DNA of 64,000 nucleotides, from NCBI RefSeq assembly GCF_051622035.1, contig NC_135365.1, positions 9,280,001 to 9,344,000 of the forward strand, read 5' to 3'. Source of the stretch: Arctopsyche grandis. Taxonomy: Eukaryota > Arthropoda > Insecta > Trichoptera > Hydropsychidae. This document shows positions 11,047 through 21,853 of this stretch, piece after piece. Both the position numbers and the translations under genes were made by a program. Position 1 is the stretch's first letter. Every line of letters begins with the position of its first letter. The notes under the pieces were generated by a model that searched no databases, had not been told where the DNA came from, and saw nothing but the letters and a program-made list of their open reading frames with translations.

Positions 11047-11606
11047 TTAACAGCTAAAAATATTCATTTTTAAAGTAAATATCTAAATAATTTTAAAATT
11101 TTCGTAATTCCACTTTGCAATTCAATCAACTGTTATTCAAAAGTTCAGAAATTCCGGTGTCAACCAGTCTCAGTAAGTTATATATTTTTATACTCTTTTT
11201 ACTAACCTCCTTTACATTTCACATGGTCTTCGTTTAAGAAGTCATTTTTTATATATCTTGTAATATTTGGAAAAGTTAAATCTACATTTTTCATTTATTA
11301 AAAGCTCTATTGCACCTCTGTTTATACCACATTGAAAATTACATGCTTCTTGTTTTCTTTTATCGTTTTTTCGACGCCACTGTTATAAACAACAATCACA
11401 ATGACAAACTAATTTAGAATCTACACTTTGTTGATTTAATTCAATTGTAATATTGTATGCACAGTAAATTATCTAAATATGATATTATTATCTAATTCCA
11501 GAAACAACTAAATCAAATGATGAATGTAGGTGTTATAAAGTTTCAGTATATATCGTAATATTATTATAAGGTAAATATAATGAGATGTTGTATACATATA
11601 CATATG

Positions 11607-11610
<4 letters not shown>

Positions 11611-11668
<58 letters not shown>
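11611..11668. repeat. (AT)n microsatellite
   Basis: Almost uninterrupted TA dinucleotides, about 58 bp, at the end of tandem unit 2. Confidence 0.95.
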
Positions 11669-11676
<8 letters not shown>

Positions 11677-11700
11677 CATATATTAGGTTTATGGTGCATG

Positions 11701-13584
11701 CATTAATTCATAAATATTAATTCCATGACACATTTTTATGAATGTGATCAGTATATAAAATGAAGATCGGTCCATTATTTTTGTTAGTTCGTTAGAATAT
11801 ATATTCAGACATACATATTTAGCTCTATCCTTTTTGGAAAAACTTTTGGCATATTCTCATATATGTAATAGTTCCATACATATTATCAGTAGTTATTATA
11901 TACACGCATATGTGTTTCAGTATAAAATAAATACAAATTGAACGATTCACTGTGCAATCATATCTATTGACAATATAGAAGAAGGACAGCAAGTAAGTCA
12001 GAACTTTATATCACGTCGATTCAAATGAGTAATATAATACTATCCAATGTACTGATATGCATTGGCATTGGCTGATATTATGGACAAAATTCGAATTACT
12101 CATCATTCAGAGTGAAATCCATAGATATAAAATTTATATTTTTGTTGAAAAAGATGGTTCGTTGATTATTCCGCACAAAGCGATCTCGCACACTTCACTG
12201 AAATCTCGATCACGGAACATCTGGCATCCGAAAATTCCATCCATCGAGAGTTCCACACGACAACTATTGTACTAACAAGTACTCGAGTGGAAGAGAATTT
12301 GCTTTAATTTTTTTGTCAGAGTATAGAAGAATTTTATTTATAAGAATAATATTTAGAATATTATTTTTAGGAAGAGATTTAGATTCTTTATTATTTTATT
12401 TTAAATTATTGATATTATCTTTTATATTCATTTGAGTTCGGGGCACTCTGCTAGATATTCTGTATTCGAAAATTTCGTGGCAATGATTGTCGTGTGTGCG
12501 ATCGCAATGTGTTAAATAATCCGTTTAACAAGTCCAGAATGCCAATTTGGAATAAGTTTCTTACTATGGCTGGATTCGATGATTTTATATGAATTGGTAC
12601 GAAACAATTTTTTTTGGTTAAATGACGCTTTGGCATACCAAGCAACGATATGTAATCTCTCTATTCCAAAATACATGCATCCATACATATTTCAATTTAT
12701 CTATAATTTTGACACATTTTGAATTATTTATATTTTTAGACTAGTTTTGACATTTGTATAATTTAAAGCTTCAAGCATTTTTTTTTAGTTTCAGATCAAA
12801 GTACAATTATGAATAAGTCTAAAGGTACGGTGAACAGATTTTTTTAAAATTAATTTAAAGAAATATTTTATTTAATCCTTTAATTACTTTTATTTTCTAA
12901 AATGGCCATTTTGTCTTTATTTTGGCATATAAAATAGTAAATTGAAGATTGAGCAGTACATGACCCACAGAAACATGAAACTGTACTTTCTCTGGCGTAG
13001 ATATCAACATATTTAATGATGCAATTAATACATTTTATCAAATTATATTGATTAAATTACTAAGACAGTTTTTTCTCAGAAACGGGTATTTGACACGACC
13101 GTAGTCAGGTTTTTTTTTTCGAAAAATTTTATAAGCTTCTTTTGTGCCTAAAATTTCCGGGAAATAAGGTTTAGATATTTTATAACGATGGTATTATTAT
13201 ATATCTATCGGGTTAGAGTGTGCTTATAAATATTAGGGATATATTCTTCGGCACATTTAAAACACATATTTATTCAGGGATTTTATACAACTAGGATATC
13301 AATTTGAATAGCTTAATCAATTTTTCGTTATATTTATGACTTTTTCGGACCAAATTATCAAATTAATTTTGCTATTTTTTAGAAGAAAAATTACGTCTTA
13401 ATACGGTTTTCTTGTTTATTCAACAAAATAAATAAAATACGCATGTTAAAATCCAGGCGCCAAGAATGCATTCACGATCGTAACATAATTCTCATAGTTA
13501 AAATCAGACCTGTAGTTGCCTTTTTATCATTGATAATGAATACAATAACAATATCTAATTTGTCATTTATTTTCTCAAAATAAT
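11701..13584. other. Intergenic region between ACS copies
   Basis: AT-rich, no coding exon recognised. From about 13.37 kb it is homologous to positions 30-500 upstream of copy 1, which gives the left edge of the duplicated gene block. A less AT-rich stretch at 12.14-12.29 kb has open frames but no family signature. Confidence 0.5.
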
Positions 13585-14933
13585 ATGGTCACTGTACTTA
13601 TAGACGACAATGATTATCATTTGTGTCGACGCATACTTAAAGCGCTGAAGAAATACGAACATGATATACACCAGGTGATTGATTTCCATTATCATAAATA
13701 TTATATAACATAAATCAGATATTATAGCAATTATTGACAAAAAGTTGAAATAAATTTTACTCTTTACTAGTTTTTAAATATTTATATTGTACTGAAATGT
13801 AATATGAATATAAAATGTGAATAAACACATTTCAATACTAGATAAAATAACAAATTAATCATTATGAATGATGCATACATTGATCAATTGATATGAATTT
13901 AAGTTAAAGTAGTGATGTTATTAACAGTAAATAAGAATGAGTTAGAAAAGACATGCGGTCATAAATATATCCACACGATCATTAATTTTTATTGTTTTAG
14001 ATTGAGATTACAACGGGAGTGTCTGAAACAAATGGATCTCTTAGAACGAGAACCATAAGAATGGCACAAGCCTTAAAAGCAAGAGGAATGAAAAAAGGCG
14101 ACGTCATTATGATAAGTGCTGTCAACCATAATGACACCTGTATTCCATATATTGCTTCTTTGTATATTGGAACCATTCCTCTACCCTTGACAACTGATAT
14201 GAAGCACTGTTAGTAATTTCAAATGGTTTGCTTTTGAGATCTGAAACTTGTATAGAATAGTAATGAAAAATAACTTTTAGTGGAAATCAAACATATTGTA
14301 TCAATGGGTAAACCAAAAATGGTTTTTGCCGATCCTGTTATTGCACCTGCTATTCAAAAAGTCATGTCTGAAATGGAGAGGCAAATTGAAATTGTTATAT
14401 TCGGAAATGAGGACATGGAAGGGTACATACAATTTTCTGAATTCGTTAAACCAACTGGAACAGAAGACAATTTTGAGTAAGACAAAACCTGACGAAAAAT
14501 ATTTTGTTTTTATAAATGACTATAAAATGTATTTTGGTTGAAAAACTAATTTAGATGCGACGATTTTGATCCAGCAAAGACAATTTGCGTACTGTCTTGT
14601 TCCAGTGGAACTACAGGATTGCCAAAATTGGTGGCACTATCCCACAAAAATTTTTATTTATCCACGATTGATAATAATTTGCATAAACATTTTTTCTCAA
14701 AAATAGAAAGAAAAAACGCAAGGAATCTCACTTTTTCATCTTTATATTGGATAAGTGGTGCATTTAACTTGATACTGGCTTGTTTGTTTGGTATAACACT
14801 TCTTCATTCTGTAATACCGTTTTCACCAGAAATCTTTGAAAAAGCAACAAAAAAGTATAAGGTTAAAATACATCTAAAAATTGTCATACTTACTATTCTA
14901 ATCAAAAAAGACAAAATTACATATCAATATTAA

Positions 14934-15081
14934 TTTTGGCTATATAACTACGTTAATTAATCAGATGACATAATCCAGTGTGTTAAAATATGCTGAAACA
15001 AATGATGTTGATTTTACCAGTTTTAGTGTGATCGCTCATGCTGGAAGTGCGACTAATTCTGATCTACTAGATGAGTTACAA
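14934..15081 (+). pseudogene. Broken exon 5 of ACS copy 2
   Basis: Aligns with 1830-1970 of copy 1. The acceptor AG is changed to GG at about 14938-14939, the first codons are scrambled by a small indel, and a Leu codon has become TAA at 14971-14973. The donor GTAAGT at 15082 is intact. Confidence 0.85.
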
Positions 15082-15175
15082 GTAAGTTGTTAATTGAAAT
15101 GTGAAGTTTATATGAGATTGTGTGAAAAAAGTAACGGTAATAACTGTTCAACTATATGACTTATGAAATTAAGAA

Positions 15176-15190
15176 GGGGGGGGGGGGGGG
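15176..15190 (+). repeat. 15-base G run
   Basis: Uninterrupted G tract in intron 5 of copy 2. The matching place in copy 1 (about 2069-2092) has shorter interrupted G runs, so it has expanded. Confidence 0.9.
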
Positions 15191-15408
15191 TGAAGAAGGT
15201 GTACCTGATAGCCAGATACCATCACGTTGGTCTAACGGAGAAATTTGCTTTCTTTAATGAGAGCTTTCCCAATATATCGGTAAAATATCAAAGCGATCGG
15301 AAGAGTGGAAGTGGTTCAAAATCAGGTCACACATTTTCTGGGCCGAACACAGTCAATGAACTAAAAAAATACGGATTTTTATTTTAAGACACTGATGTAT
15401 AATATTAT

Positions 15409-15712
15409 TGTAACGTAGAGATTAGTCGAGTGGCGCTCGTGGACCGATGGTTTACTAGCGCAGATCATCTGATCTCTCGTTCCCGCCAAAATGGCCTCTA
15501 CGTATGAATGAGCCGTATGCAACGGCCAATGGGATCGTCTGACTCATCGACCAATAGTTGTTGAGCCCAAGCATGTATAAATATGGGGCGCTCTCGAATT
15601 GGAAACCATTCCGACCTAGAGCGCCGACGAGAGCAGACGAATAAACCACTTCTACAACCCTCCTGCGTCTTTTTCTCCGATCCTGGAAACCCCCTCTTCA
15701 CGTCCACGCAAT
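15409..15712 (+). mobile_element. Probable solo LTR
   Basis: About 300 bp of less AT-rich sequence starting TGTAACGTAGAG and ending near CACGTCCACGCA, bounded by the direct repeat ATATTATT (15402-15409 and 15711-15718). It contains a TATA-type box (GTATAAATA near 15.57 kb) and AATAAA near 15.64 kb, the layout of an LTR. Copy 1 has no such insert at the matching intron position. The exact end is ambiguous because the flanking repeat overlaps it. Confidence 0.65.
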
Positions 15713-15930
15713 ATTATTAAAGAAATAATTTTTTTCGTATTTTTTTTAATTTTGTGCTTTATTAAAAATAGACAAAATGAATGCCGAATGTTAGAAAAAA
15801 AGTGTATTTATTCTTGAAATTCACATTTTTATACATATTACTATTACATACTTAAATCAAAATTCATATGTTTGAATGAAACGATTTTTATACTTCCTGA
15901 TTTTTTTTGTTGTTGTATTGACAATTTCAG

Positions 15931-16063
15931 AAACGTGCAGTTAATGCCGTATTGTATGTAATGTATGGATAGAATAGTATGGACAGAAGTATTAAACATC
16001 ACTGATAGTTTAACACCAAAAAGAGGATCATGTGGCAAAATCAATCCAATGATGCAATGGAAG
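15931..16063 (+). pseudogene. Broken exon 6 of ACS copy 2
   Basis: 133 bp against 123 in copy 1. At the YGCTE position the sequence reads TATGGATAG, a stop at 15970-15972. Ten extra bases partly repeat ATAGTATGGA and shift the frame. Splice sites on both sides are intact. Confidence 0.87.
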
Positions 16064-16159
16064 GTAAACACACAAATAATATACATATGTATAAGTTCTT
16101 TATATTACACTTTCACAATAAATAATTGAAATTCATCGTTGGTGAAACTGCATACATAC

Positions 16160-16868
16160 ATATAACCAACAGTGTGGTCTAGTGGTGAATGTACTTGATG
16201 TTACAGGTTCGATTCCAGAGAAATGTAATATTAATAGAAGTGGCTTTATGTGTCCTTTGTTGTCAAGTGACATTCTGTCCACGGACAGATCTAAATAATT
16301 TTAGCATCAGTCGTATTTGACGCTTGGTGCTCGACGTATGTCCGATAAAAACTTCTCTGTTTGTTTATATTACTCGCAAGATGGACAAGCGTCGGTAAAA
16401 ATTGCACAATACATTCAAAAACACACAGTTAACAACATGGGATACATTTTTATAAGTAAATTGATCCGACTGTATTCCGTGCGATGTAGCGTATTTATAG
16501 AGACGTACCGCGTAAAATTGACAACAATTATTTATTCGTAAAGGCCCCTCTATTCTTATTACATCTCTCTGTTCGATTCCCACAAGTCTCGTTGTTTGCC
16601 AGACCTTGGTTTATCGAGGTCGATCGTTTCTTATCAGAATTTGCCAATTTTTCTGATTTTCATTGAAATGGTTCCTGTAAAAATTGGCGTTTCCTTCCTT
16701 TCCTTCCCAATTGTCTGTTGCAAACCTTTAGTTATTGTTATATCTTAGGTTTCGCCATATTGCTCACCATAGATGTCTCTGTGGTTGTTTATCGAATATA
16801 AAAATTCGTATTGTTACATGAAAGTTATTCATCGTTATTTATCGTATTCATACAATTTTTGTAATATC
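16160..16868 (+). repeat. tRNA-derived SINE, interrupted by an LTR element
   Basis: The head carries TGGTCTAGTGG (box A) and GGTTCGATTCC (box B). The body GGTCGATCGTTTCTTATCAG and AATTTGCCAATTTTTCTGAT is shared with SINE copies at 41.3, 42.9, 51.0 and 62.3 kb. The 3' part continues beyond the LTR element at 20374-20470, where GACAATAGATG and the GCCTTCCTGGTATA tail follow. It lies in intron 6 of ACS copy 2. Confidence 0.72.
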
Positions 16869-17743
16869 TGTAGGCGGGGTACGATGTGTTGACCGTATCC
16901 CGGCCTAACGAAACACTGTTGTGTGGTTCAAAGATGGGGTCACCAATGTAGGCGGGGTAGGTAAGTGTGTTGACAGCGCTGTTGGATGATCAGAAGGTTG
17001 CGTAGATCACGTCGGGGTAGTACCAATGTAGGCGGGTTACATGTGTGTTGACCGTATCCCGGCCTAACGAAACACTGTTGTGCTAGTTTTATAAAGTTTT
17101 ATTGTTTGCCTATGGTTGTACAAAGGTATGGTATTTGTGGGCAAAAGTATGTCGTTCAGCGGTCTCTGGATATGGTAGAGTGTCGCTGGCTCAGCATTCA
17201 GCTATGTACGGAAGGTCTCTGGATACGGCAGTGTGTTGCTGGCTCGTCCGGCTGGTTGATCTTCCAAGTCCGCGTAGTGTAGTGGTGGCTGGTCAGGAGC
17301 TGTATGTTGACTGGTCTGCTGCTGTGTGTCGACGCTTGCTGCTGTGGGTCGACTGGCGTTGTTTGGGTTGTACCTCCTTTTATAGTGTTTTTGGAATGCT
17401 TGGTGGAAGTGGTTATTGACGCGTACGAGAGGAATTTTGTTTTCGTCGAGGCGTCGAATTTTCTGGAATGCTTGATGGAAGTGGTTATTGACGCGTACGA
17501 GAGGAATTTTGTTTTCGTCGAGGCGTCGAATTTTCTGGAATGCTTGGCGCCTTTCCGCTCGATGTATTTTAATGGTGGCGGCGTGTTTCGACCGTTTTGG
17601 TTCCACTCGACTGGTAGGGGCGTTCCGCCTGAGTTTAATATAATGACTGCAGGTGCATGTCATCTGGGTTTCGGGAATGTAGTTTGTTGTTGCGGAATAT
17701 TCTCGAAGGTTTCGATGACGATGACGACGACGAGATTCCTACA
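16869..17743 (+). repeat. 5' LTR
   Basis: 875 bp from TGTAGG to CCTACA. It contains three repeats of the LTR start (16869, 16947, 17027), a repeated TTGACCGTATCCCGGCCTAA block and a 72-bp tandem duplication at 17393-17536. TTTATAAAG near 17.09 kb is a possible TATA box. Confidence 0.9.
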
Positions 17744-17761
17744 TGGCTCTCCGGTGAGTGT
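17744..17761 (+). other. Putative primer-binding site
   Basis: TGGCTCTCCGGTGAG directly abuts the 5' LTR. The leading TGG would pair with a tRNA 3' CCA. The tRNA species was not identified. Confidence 0.5.
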
Positions 17762-18015
17762 TAACGATGTGTGTGATTTTGTGGGAATCTTGATATGTTG
17801 GAGTCTATTGACTCGATGGCGTCGTTGTTTGTCCGGTTGTGCTGGAGAAAGTTGTCTCGACAGCGGGTCTTGTGTTGCATGCCGGTCCAAGTCTTGTTCT
17901 CTACCAGGTTGCTTATTTTGGGCGAGCTGCGTTGGTAGTGAAGGTTTGCGATGGCTTGGATGGTGCTGTTGTGCAGGCTGCTGTGTTCTGCGTGGAGTCA
18001 TTCGCGTGACTGTTT

Positions 18016-18570
18016 TGCTGGTTGTGCTGGAGTTAGTTGTCTCGGCAGCGGGTCTTGCGTGAAGAACGTTGGTTGACGAAGTGCGTTGAGTGCTGGTCTT
18101 CGTTGGTTGTGCTGGAGTTAGTTGTCTCGACAGCGGATCTTGCGTGAAGAACGTTGGTTGACGAAGTGCGTTGAGTGCTGGTCTTCGTTGGTTGTGCTGG
18201 AGTTAGTTGTCTCGACAGCGGATCTTGCGTGAAGAACGTTGGTTGACGAAGTGCGTTGAGTGCTGGTCTTCGTTGGTTGTGCTGGAGTTAGTTGTCTCGA
18301 CAGCGGATCTTGCGTGAAGAACGTTGGTTGACGAAGTGCGTTGAGTGCTGGTCTTCGTTGGTTGTGCTGGAGTTAGTTGTCTCGACAGCGGATCTTGCGT
18401 GAAGAGCGTTGGTTGACGAAGTGCGTTGAGTGCTGGTCTTCGTTGGTTGTGCTGGAGTTAGTTGTCTCGACAGCGGATCTTGCGTGAAGAACGTTGGTTG
18501 ACGAAGTGCGTTGAGTGCTGGTCTTCGTTGGTTGTGCTGGAGTCGGTTGTCTCGACAGCGGGTCTCGTTT
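18016..18570 (+). repeat. 85-bp tandem array inside the LTR element
   Basis: About six and a half copies of an 85-bp unit; the word GAAGAACGTTGGTTGACGAA recurs at 18061, 18146, 18231, 18316, 18401 and 18486 (one copy reads GAAGAGCG). Units are nearly identical. Decayed relatives of the GCTGGAGTTAGTTGTCTCGA core continue to about 18.8 kb. Confidence 0.92.
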
Positions 18571-19082
18571 TGCGTACCAGTCCGAGTTGTTCTTTTCTAC
18601 CATGTTGCTTATTCTGTCTAGGCTACGTTGATAGTCAAGGTTGGTGGTCTGGACGGTGTTGTTGTGCAGGCGTTTTGCTGATTATGCTGGAGTTAGTTGT
18701 CTCGACAGCGGCTGTGTTGTGTTGGAGCTAGTTGGCTCAGTGGCGATTTGTTTCGCCGGTTGTGCTGGAGTGGGTTGACTCAACAGCGGGTTGTGTTGGT
18801 AGCTGGTCCATATGTACTTTCACACCATGTTACTGTTGCGGTCGTTACAATGGTAGTGAAGGTTTGTGACGGTCTGGACGGTGCTGTTGTGCAGGCTGCG
18901 GCGTCCTGCATGGGCTCATCGAGGTGATGAATCATCGAAGGTGTGATGAGCGGTGCTGGCGGATCAACAGTAGTGGATCCATTTGGTTGTTGTCTCCGGG
19001 TTGCGTCTTGTTGTGGCGAAAGCTGCGGAGTTGTTTGACATGGTCACTAGTTGTGGGGACATGTAGCGGACTGCGTTTGAAG

Positions 19083-19475
19083 TCTGCGTTGAGGGTTGCG
19101 TTGTAGACTGCGTTGTAGGCTGCTATGTAGGCTGCGATGTGGGCTGCTATGTAGGCTGCGATGTGGGCTGCTATGTAGGCTGCGATGTGGGCTGCTATGT
19201 AGGCTGCGCTGTGGGCTGCTATGTAGGCTGCGATGTGGGCTGCTATGTAGGCTGCGATGTGGGCTGCTATGAAGGCTGCGCTGTGGGCTGCTATGTTGTC
19301 TGCGCTGTTGACTGCTGTCGTGGCGGCTGTTGGTTGTTGTGGAGGCTGCACTGTGGGCTGCCGTGTTGACTGCGCTGTTGACAGCTATGAAGGCTGCGAT
19401 GTAGGCTGCTATGTAGGCTGCGCTGTGGGCTGCGATGTTGACTGCGCTGTTGACTGCTATGAAGGCTGCGTAGTT
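19083..19475 (+). repeat. 24-bp (2 x 12) tandem array inside the LTR element
   Basis: Alternating 12-mers GGCTGCGATGTG and GGCTGCTATGTA repeat for about 390 bp and grow more divergent rightwards. Period 12 divides by 3, so long spurious ORFs appear on both strands (Gly-Cys-Tyr-Val or Ala-Ala-Tyr-Ile type). Confidence 0.9.
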
Positions 19476-19493
19476 CAAAGATGGGGTCACCAA

Positions 19494-20369
19494 TGTAGGC
19501 GGGGTAGCGATGTGTTGACCGTATCCCGGCCTAACGAAACACTGTTGTGTGGTTCAAAGATGGGGTCACCAATGTAGGCGGGGTAGGTAAGTGTGTTGAC
19601 AGCGCTGTTGGATGATCAGAAGGTTGCGTAGATCACGTCGGGGTAGTACCAATGTAGGCGGGTTACATGTGTGTTGACCGTATCCCGGCCTAACGAAACA
19701 CTGTTGTGCTAGTTTTATAAAGTTTTATTGTTTGCCTATGGTTGTACAAAGGTATGGTATTTGTGGGCAAAAGTATGTCGTTCAGCGGTCTCTGGATATG
19801 GTAGAGTGTCGCTGGCTCAGCATTCAGCTATGTACGGAAGGTCTCTGGATACGGCAGTGTGTTGCTGGCTCGTCCGGCTGGTTGATCTTCCAAGTCCGCG
19901 TAGTGTAGTGGTGGCTGGTCAGGAGCTGTATGTTGACTGGTCTGCTGCTGTGTGTCGACGCTTGCTGCTGTGGGTCGACTGGCGTTGTTTGGGTTGTACC
20001 TCCTTTTATAGTGTTTTTGGAATGCTTGGTGGAAGTGGTTATTGACGCGTACGAGAGGAATTTTGTTTTCGTCGAGGCGTCGAATTTTCTGGAATGCTTG
20101 ATGGAAGTGGTTATTGACGCGTACGAGAGGAATTTTGTTTTCGTCGAGGCGTCGAATTTTCTGGAATGCTTGGCGCCTTTCCGCTCGATGTATTTTAATG
20201 GTGGCGGCGTGTTTCGACCGTTTTGGTTCCACTCGACTGGTAGGGGCGTTCCGCCTGAGTTTAATATAATGACTGCAGGTGCATGTCATCTGGGTTTCGG
20301 GAATGTAGTTTGTTGTTGCGGAATATTCTCGAAGGTTTCGATGACGATGACGACGACGAGATTCCTACA
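19494..20369 (+). repeat. 3' LTR
   Basis: 876 bp, almost identical to 16869-17743, offset 2,625-2,626 bases with a one-base insertion near its start. The upstream AAAGATGGGG (about 19478) is the best polypurine-tract candidate. Confidence 0.9.
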
Positions 20370-20373
20370 TATC

Positions 20374-21853
20374 TGACAATAGATGTCATATATTGTTTAG
20401 ATTTACATGTATCTATGTAATAATTATGTGGACCAGAAAGGCGCATTTGGGGTTTACCTGTTAAGCCTTCCTGGTATATTTGTATATATGTATGTATGTA
20501 AAAATATGTATATGATCAATGAATCAAATAAGAGGTTACATTTGTAAATACTGAAAATGTTCATATATATTAAACAAAGTATTATATATCCTTACTTTTA
20601 AATACCAGTACTAAAAACACACATATTACTTTATTACGTATCACTATCTAGTTTGTCTGAATCCCATCGATTTGAAGCCTTCTGCATATGCAATAAGATT
20701 TTGTTTAAATGTAGTATCAATGTATGTAGACCAGTGTTAGCCACACGGGCTTTTTTGGACATATTTTTACAAGGCTCTTTTTAGTATTACTTCGCCTTTT
20801 GTTCCAGCATTATTCCTTTGGACTATTTTTATCTACATATATAGGTAGATACAGTAGACAAGGGTTTCCAATACAAAATATGATATGTATATGGGATCCA
20901 TGAATGTGTGCGGGAGGATATTCAAAGTCAAAGTCTTTACGCAACTCGTTCAATGTCTTCGCTTCGGGCTCGACCAGCGAGTGACGCGCAAAGCGACGCC
21001 AGGCCTGCCAACCTAAAATATTCTCATTCATACCAATCCCACATGTATTTGAGTAAAATAAAATCAGTAAAAATGTGAATATGTTCGTGTTAAATATTGT
21101 AGATAAGATTCGTTTTCTTTTTCTTTCTGTCGGGGAGGTTTATACCTACTTTTGTATTTAGGCTTGTACTTACATTTTGCGACATCAGTAGGTCTGTCTG
21201 TAATAAACATTACTTTCTGTTTTTAACTATTCGGCTCCTTTGAGAGTATTATTTTTAAATAAAAAGAAAATCCCTGCTGGCAGCTAAATAATGTCTTGCC
21301 AAGTGAAAAAAGTATTTAGTTAGCAGTAATTTCATACATAACTTGTCACAATGAACGGGCATAGCTGATAGTAGGTAATATACCACAAGTATTCATTGAT
21401 GTTATTCCTCTCCAAAAATGCGAGAACAATATCAAGTTGTTGACTAAATACGAAACAATATCAATACTAAAATATAAACTGCGCCCGAAAAGGGCTTGAC
21501 GCATCCTGCAGGTAAAGACACAGAATTATGAAAAAACATGCATTGATGTAATACTCGTACGGCTGTTATGCTTCACTTTGACTTACAAAAGCAATAAGAA
21601 GTTCAAACTTTATTTTAATGAAGCAATTCATAGATCTCGGATTACTTTAAGCGTGTTTTTGGGAGAAATTTCTAGTTTTTTTTTATTTTTAAAGAGGCCA
21701 GGTTCAGTCCCCCACATGCTCGGATGATATTGATGGAACTGCGGGAAACATTAGCATCAATATCTACATTAAACATCTACAGTTCCACAATATATGGAAA
21801 TATATTTATAAGTATAAGAATTTTGGATTCAAAAAGGATCAATTATATTACAG
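20374..21853. other. Remainder of ACS copy 2 intron 6
   Basis: The first 100 bases are the 3' end of the interrupted SINE. About 20.58-20.86 kb is homologous to copy 1 intron 6 (6.17-6.42 kb), including GTGTTAGCCAC and CGGGCTTTTT. No exon seen. Confidence 0.6.

Larger units (their letters stand above)
9961..11700. repeat. Tandem duplication, unit 2
   Basis: Second copy of the noncoding unit. Compared with unit 1 it lacks the retrotransposon end, carries a 521-bp TTAA-flanked MITE and ends in a long AT microsatellite. A stretch matching 9.44-9.56 kb of unit 1 is missing here. Confidence 0.75.
16869..20369 (+). mobile_element. GC-rich non-autonomous LTR retrotransposon
   Basis: 3,501 bp flanked by 4-bp target duplication TATC (16865-16868 and 20370-20373). 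Near-identical LTRs of 875 and 876 bp begin TGTAGG and end CCTACA. TGG follows the 5' LTR directly, as in a tRNA primer site. The 1.75-kb interior has no gag, protease, reverse transcriptase or integrase; instead it holds an 85-bp array and a 24-bp array. It is much richer in G+C than its surroundings. LTRs differ by roughly a single base, so insertion is recent. This fits a LARD/TRIM-like element moved by an unknown partner. It is nested in a SINE in intron 6 of the ACS pseudogene. Confidence 0.88.

Noticed and set aside
16165..16215. Possible functional tRNA gene (good box A and box B)
   Set aside because: The acceptor stem does not close and the sequence continues into a SINE body shared with other loci.
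17102..18062. Long open frames in and after the 5' LTR on both strands, duplicated at 19.73-20.38 kb
   Set aside because: They coincide with LTR sequence and its 72-bp tandem duplication; no gag, pol or other domain is recognisable.
18016..18570. Evenly spaced near-identical repeats suggesting a CRISPR array
   Set aside because: Units are contiguous 85-bp tandem copies with no unique spacers, in eukaryotic DNA inside an LTR element.
18932..19493. Overlapping minus-strand open frames rich in Ala-Ala-Tyr/His-Ile and Ser-Pro-His-Arg, and a plus-strand Gly-Cys-Tyr-Val frame
   Set aside because: All arise from a 24-bp tandem array whose period is divisible by three. Every frame stays open by chance and no non-repeat domain is attached.
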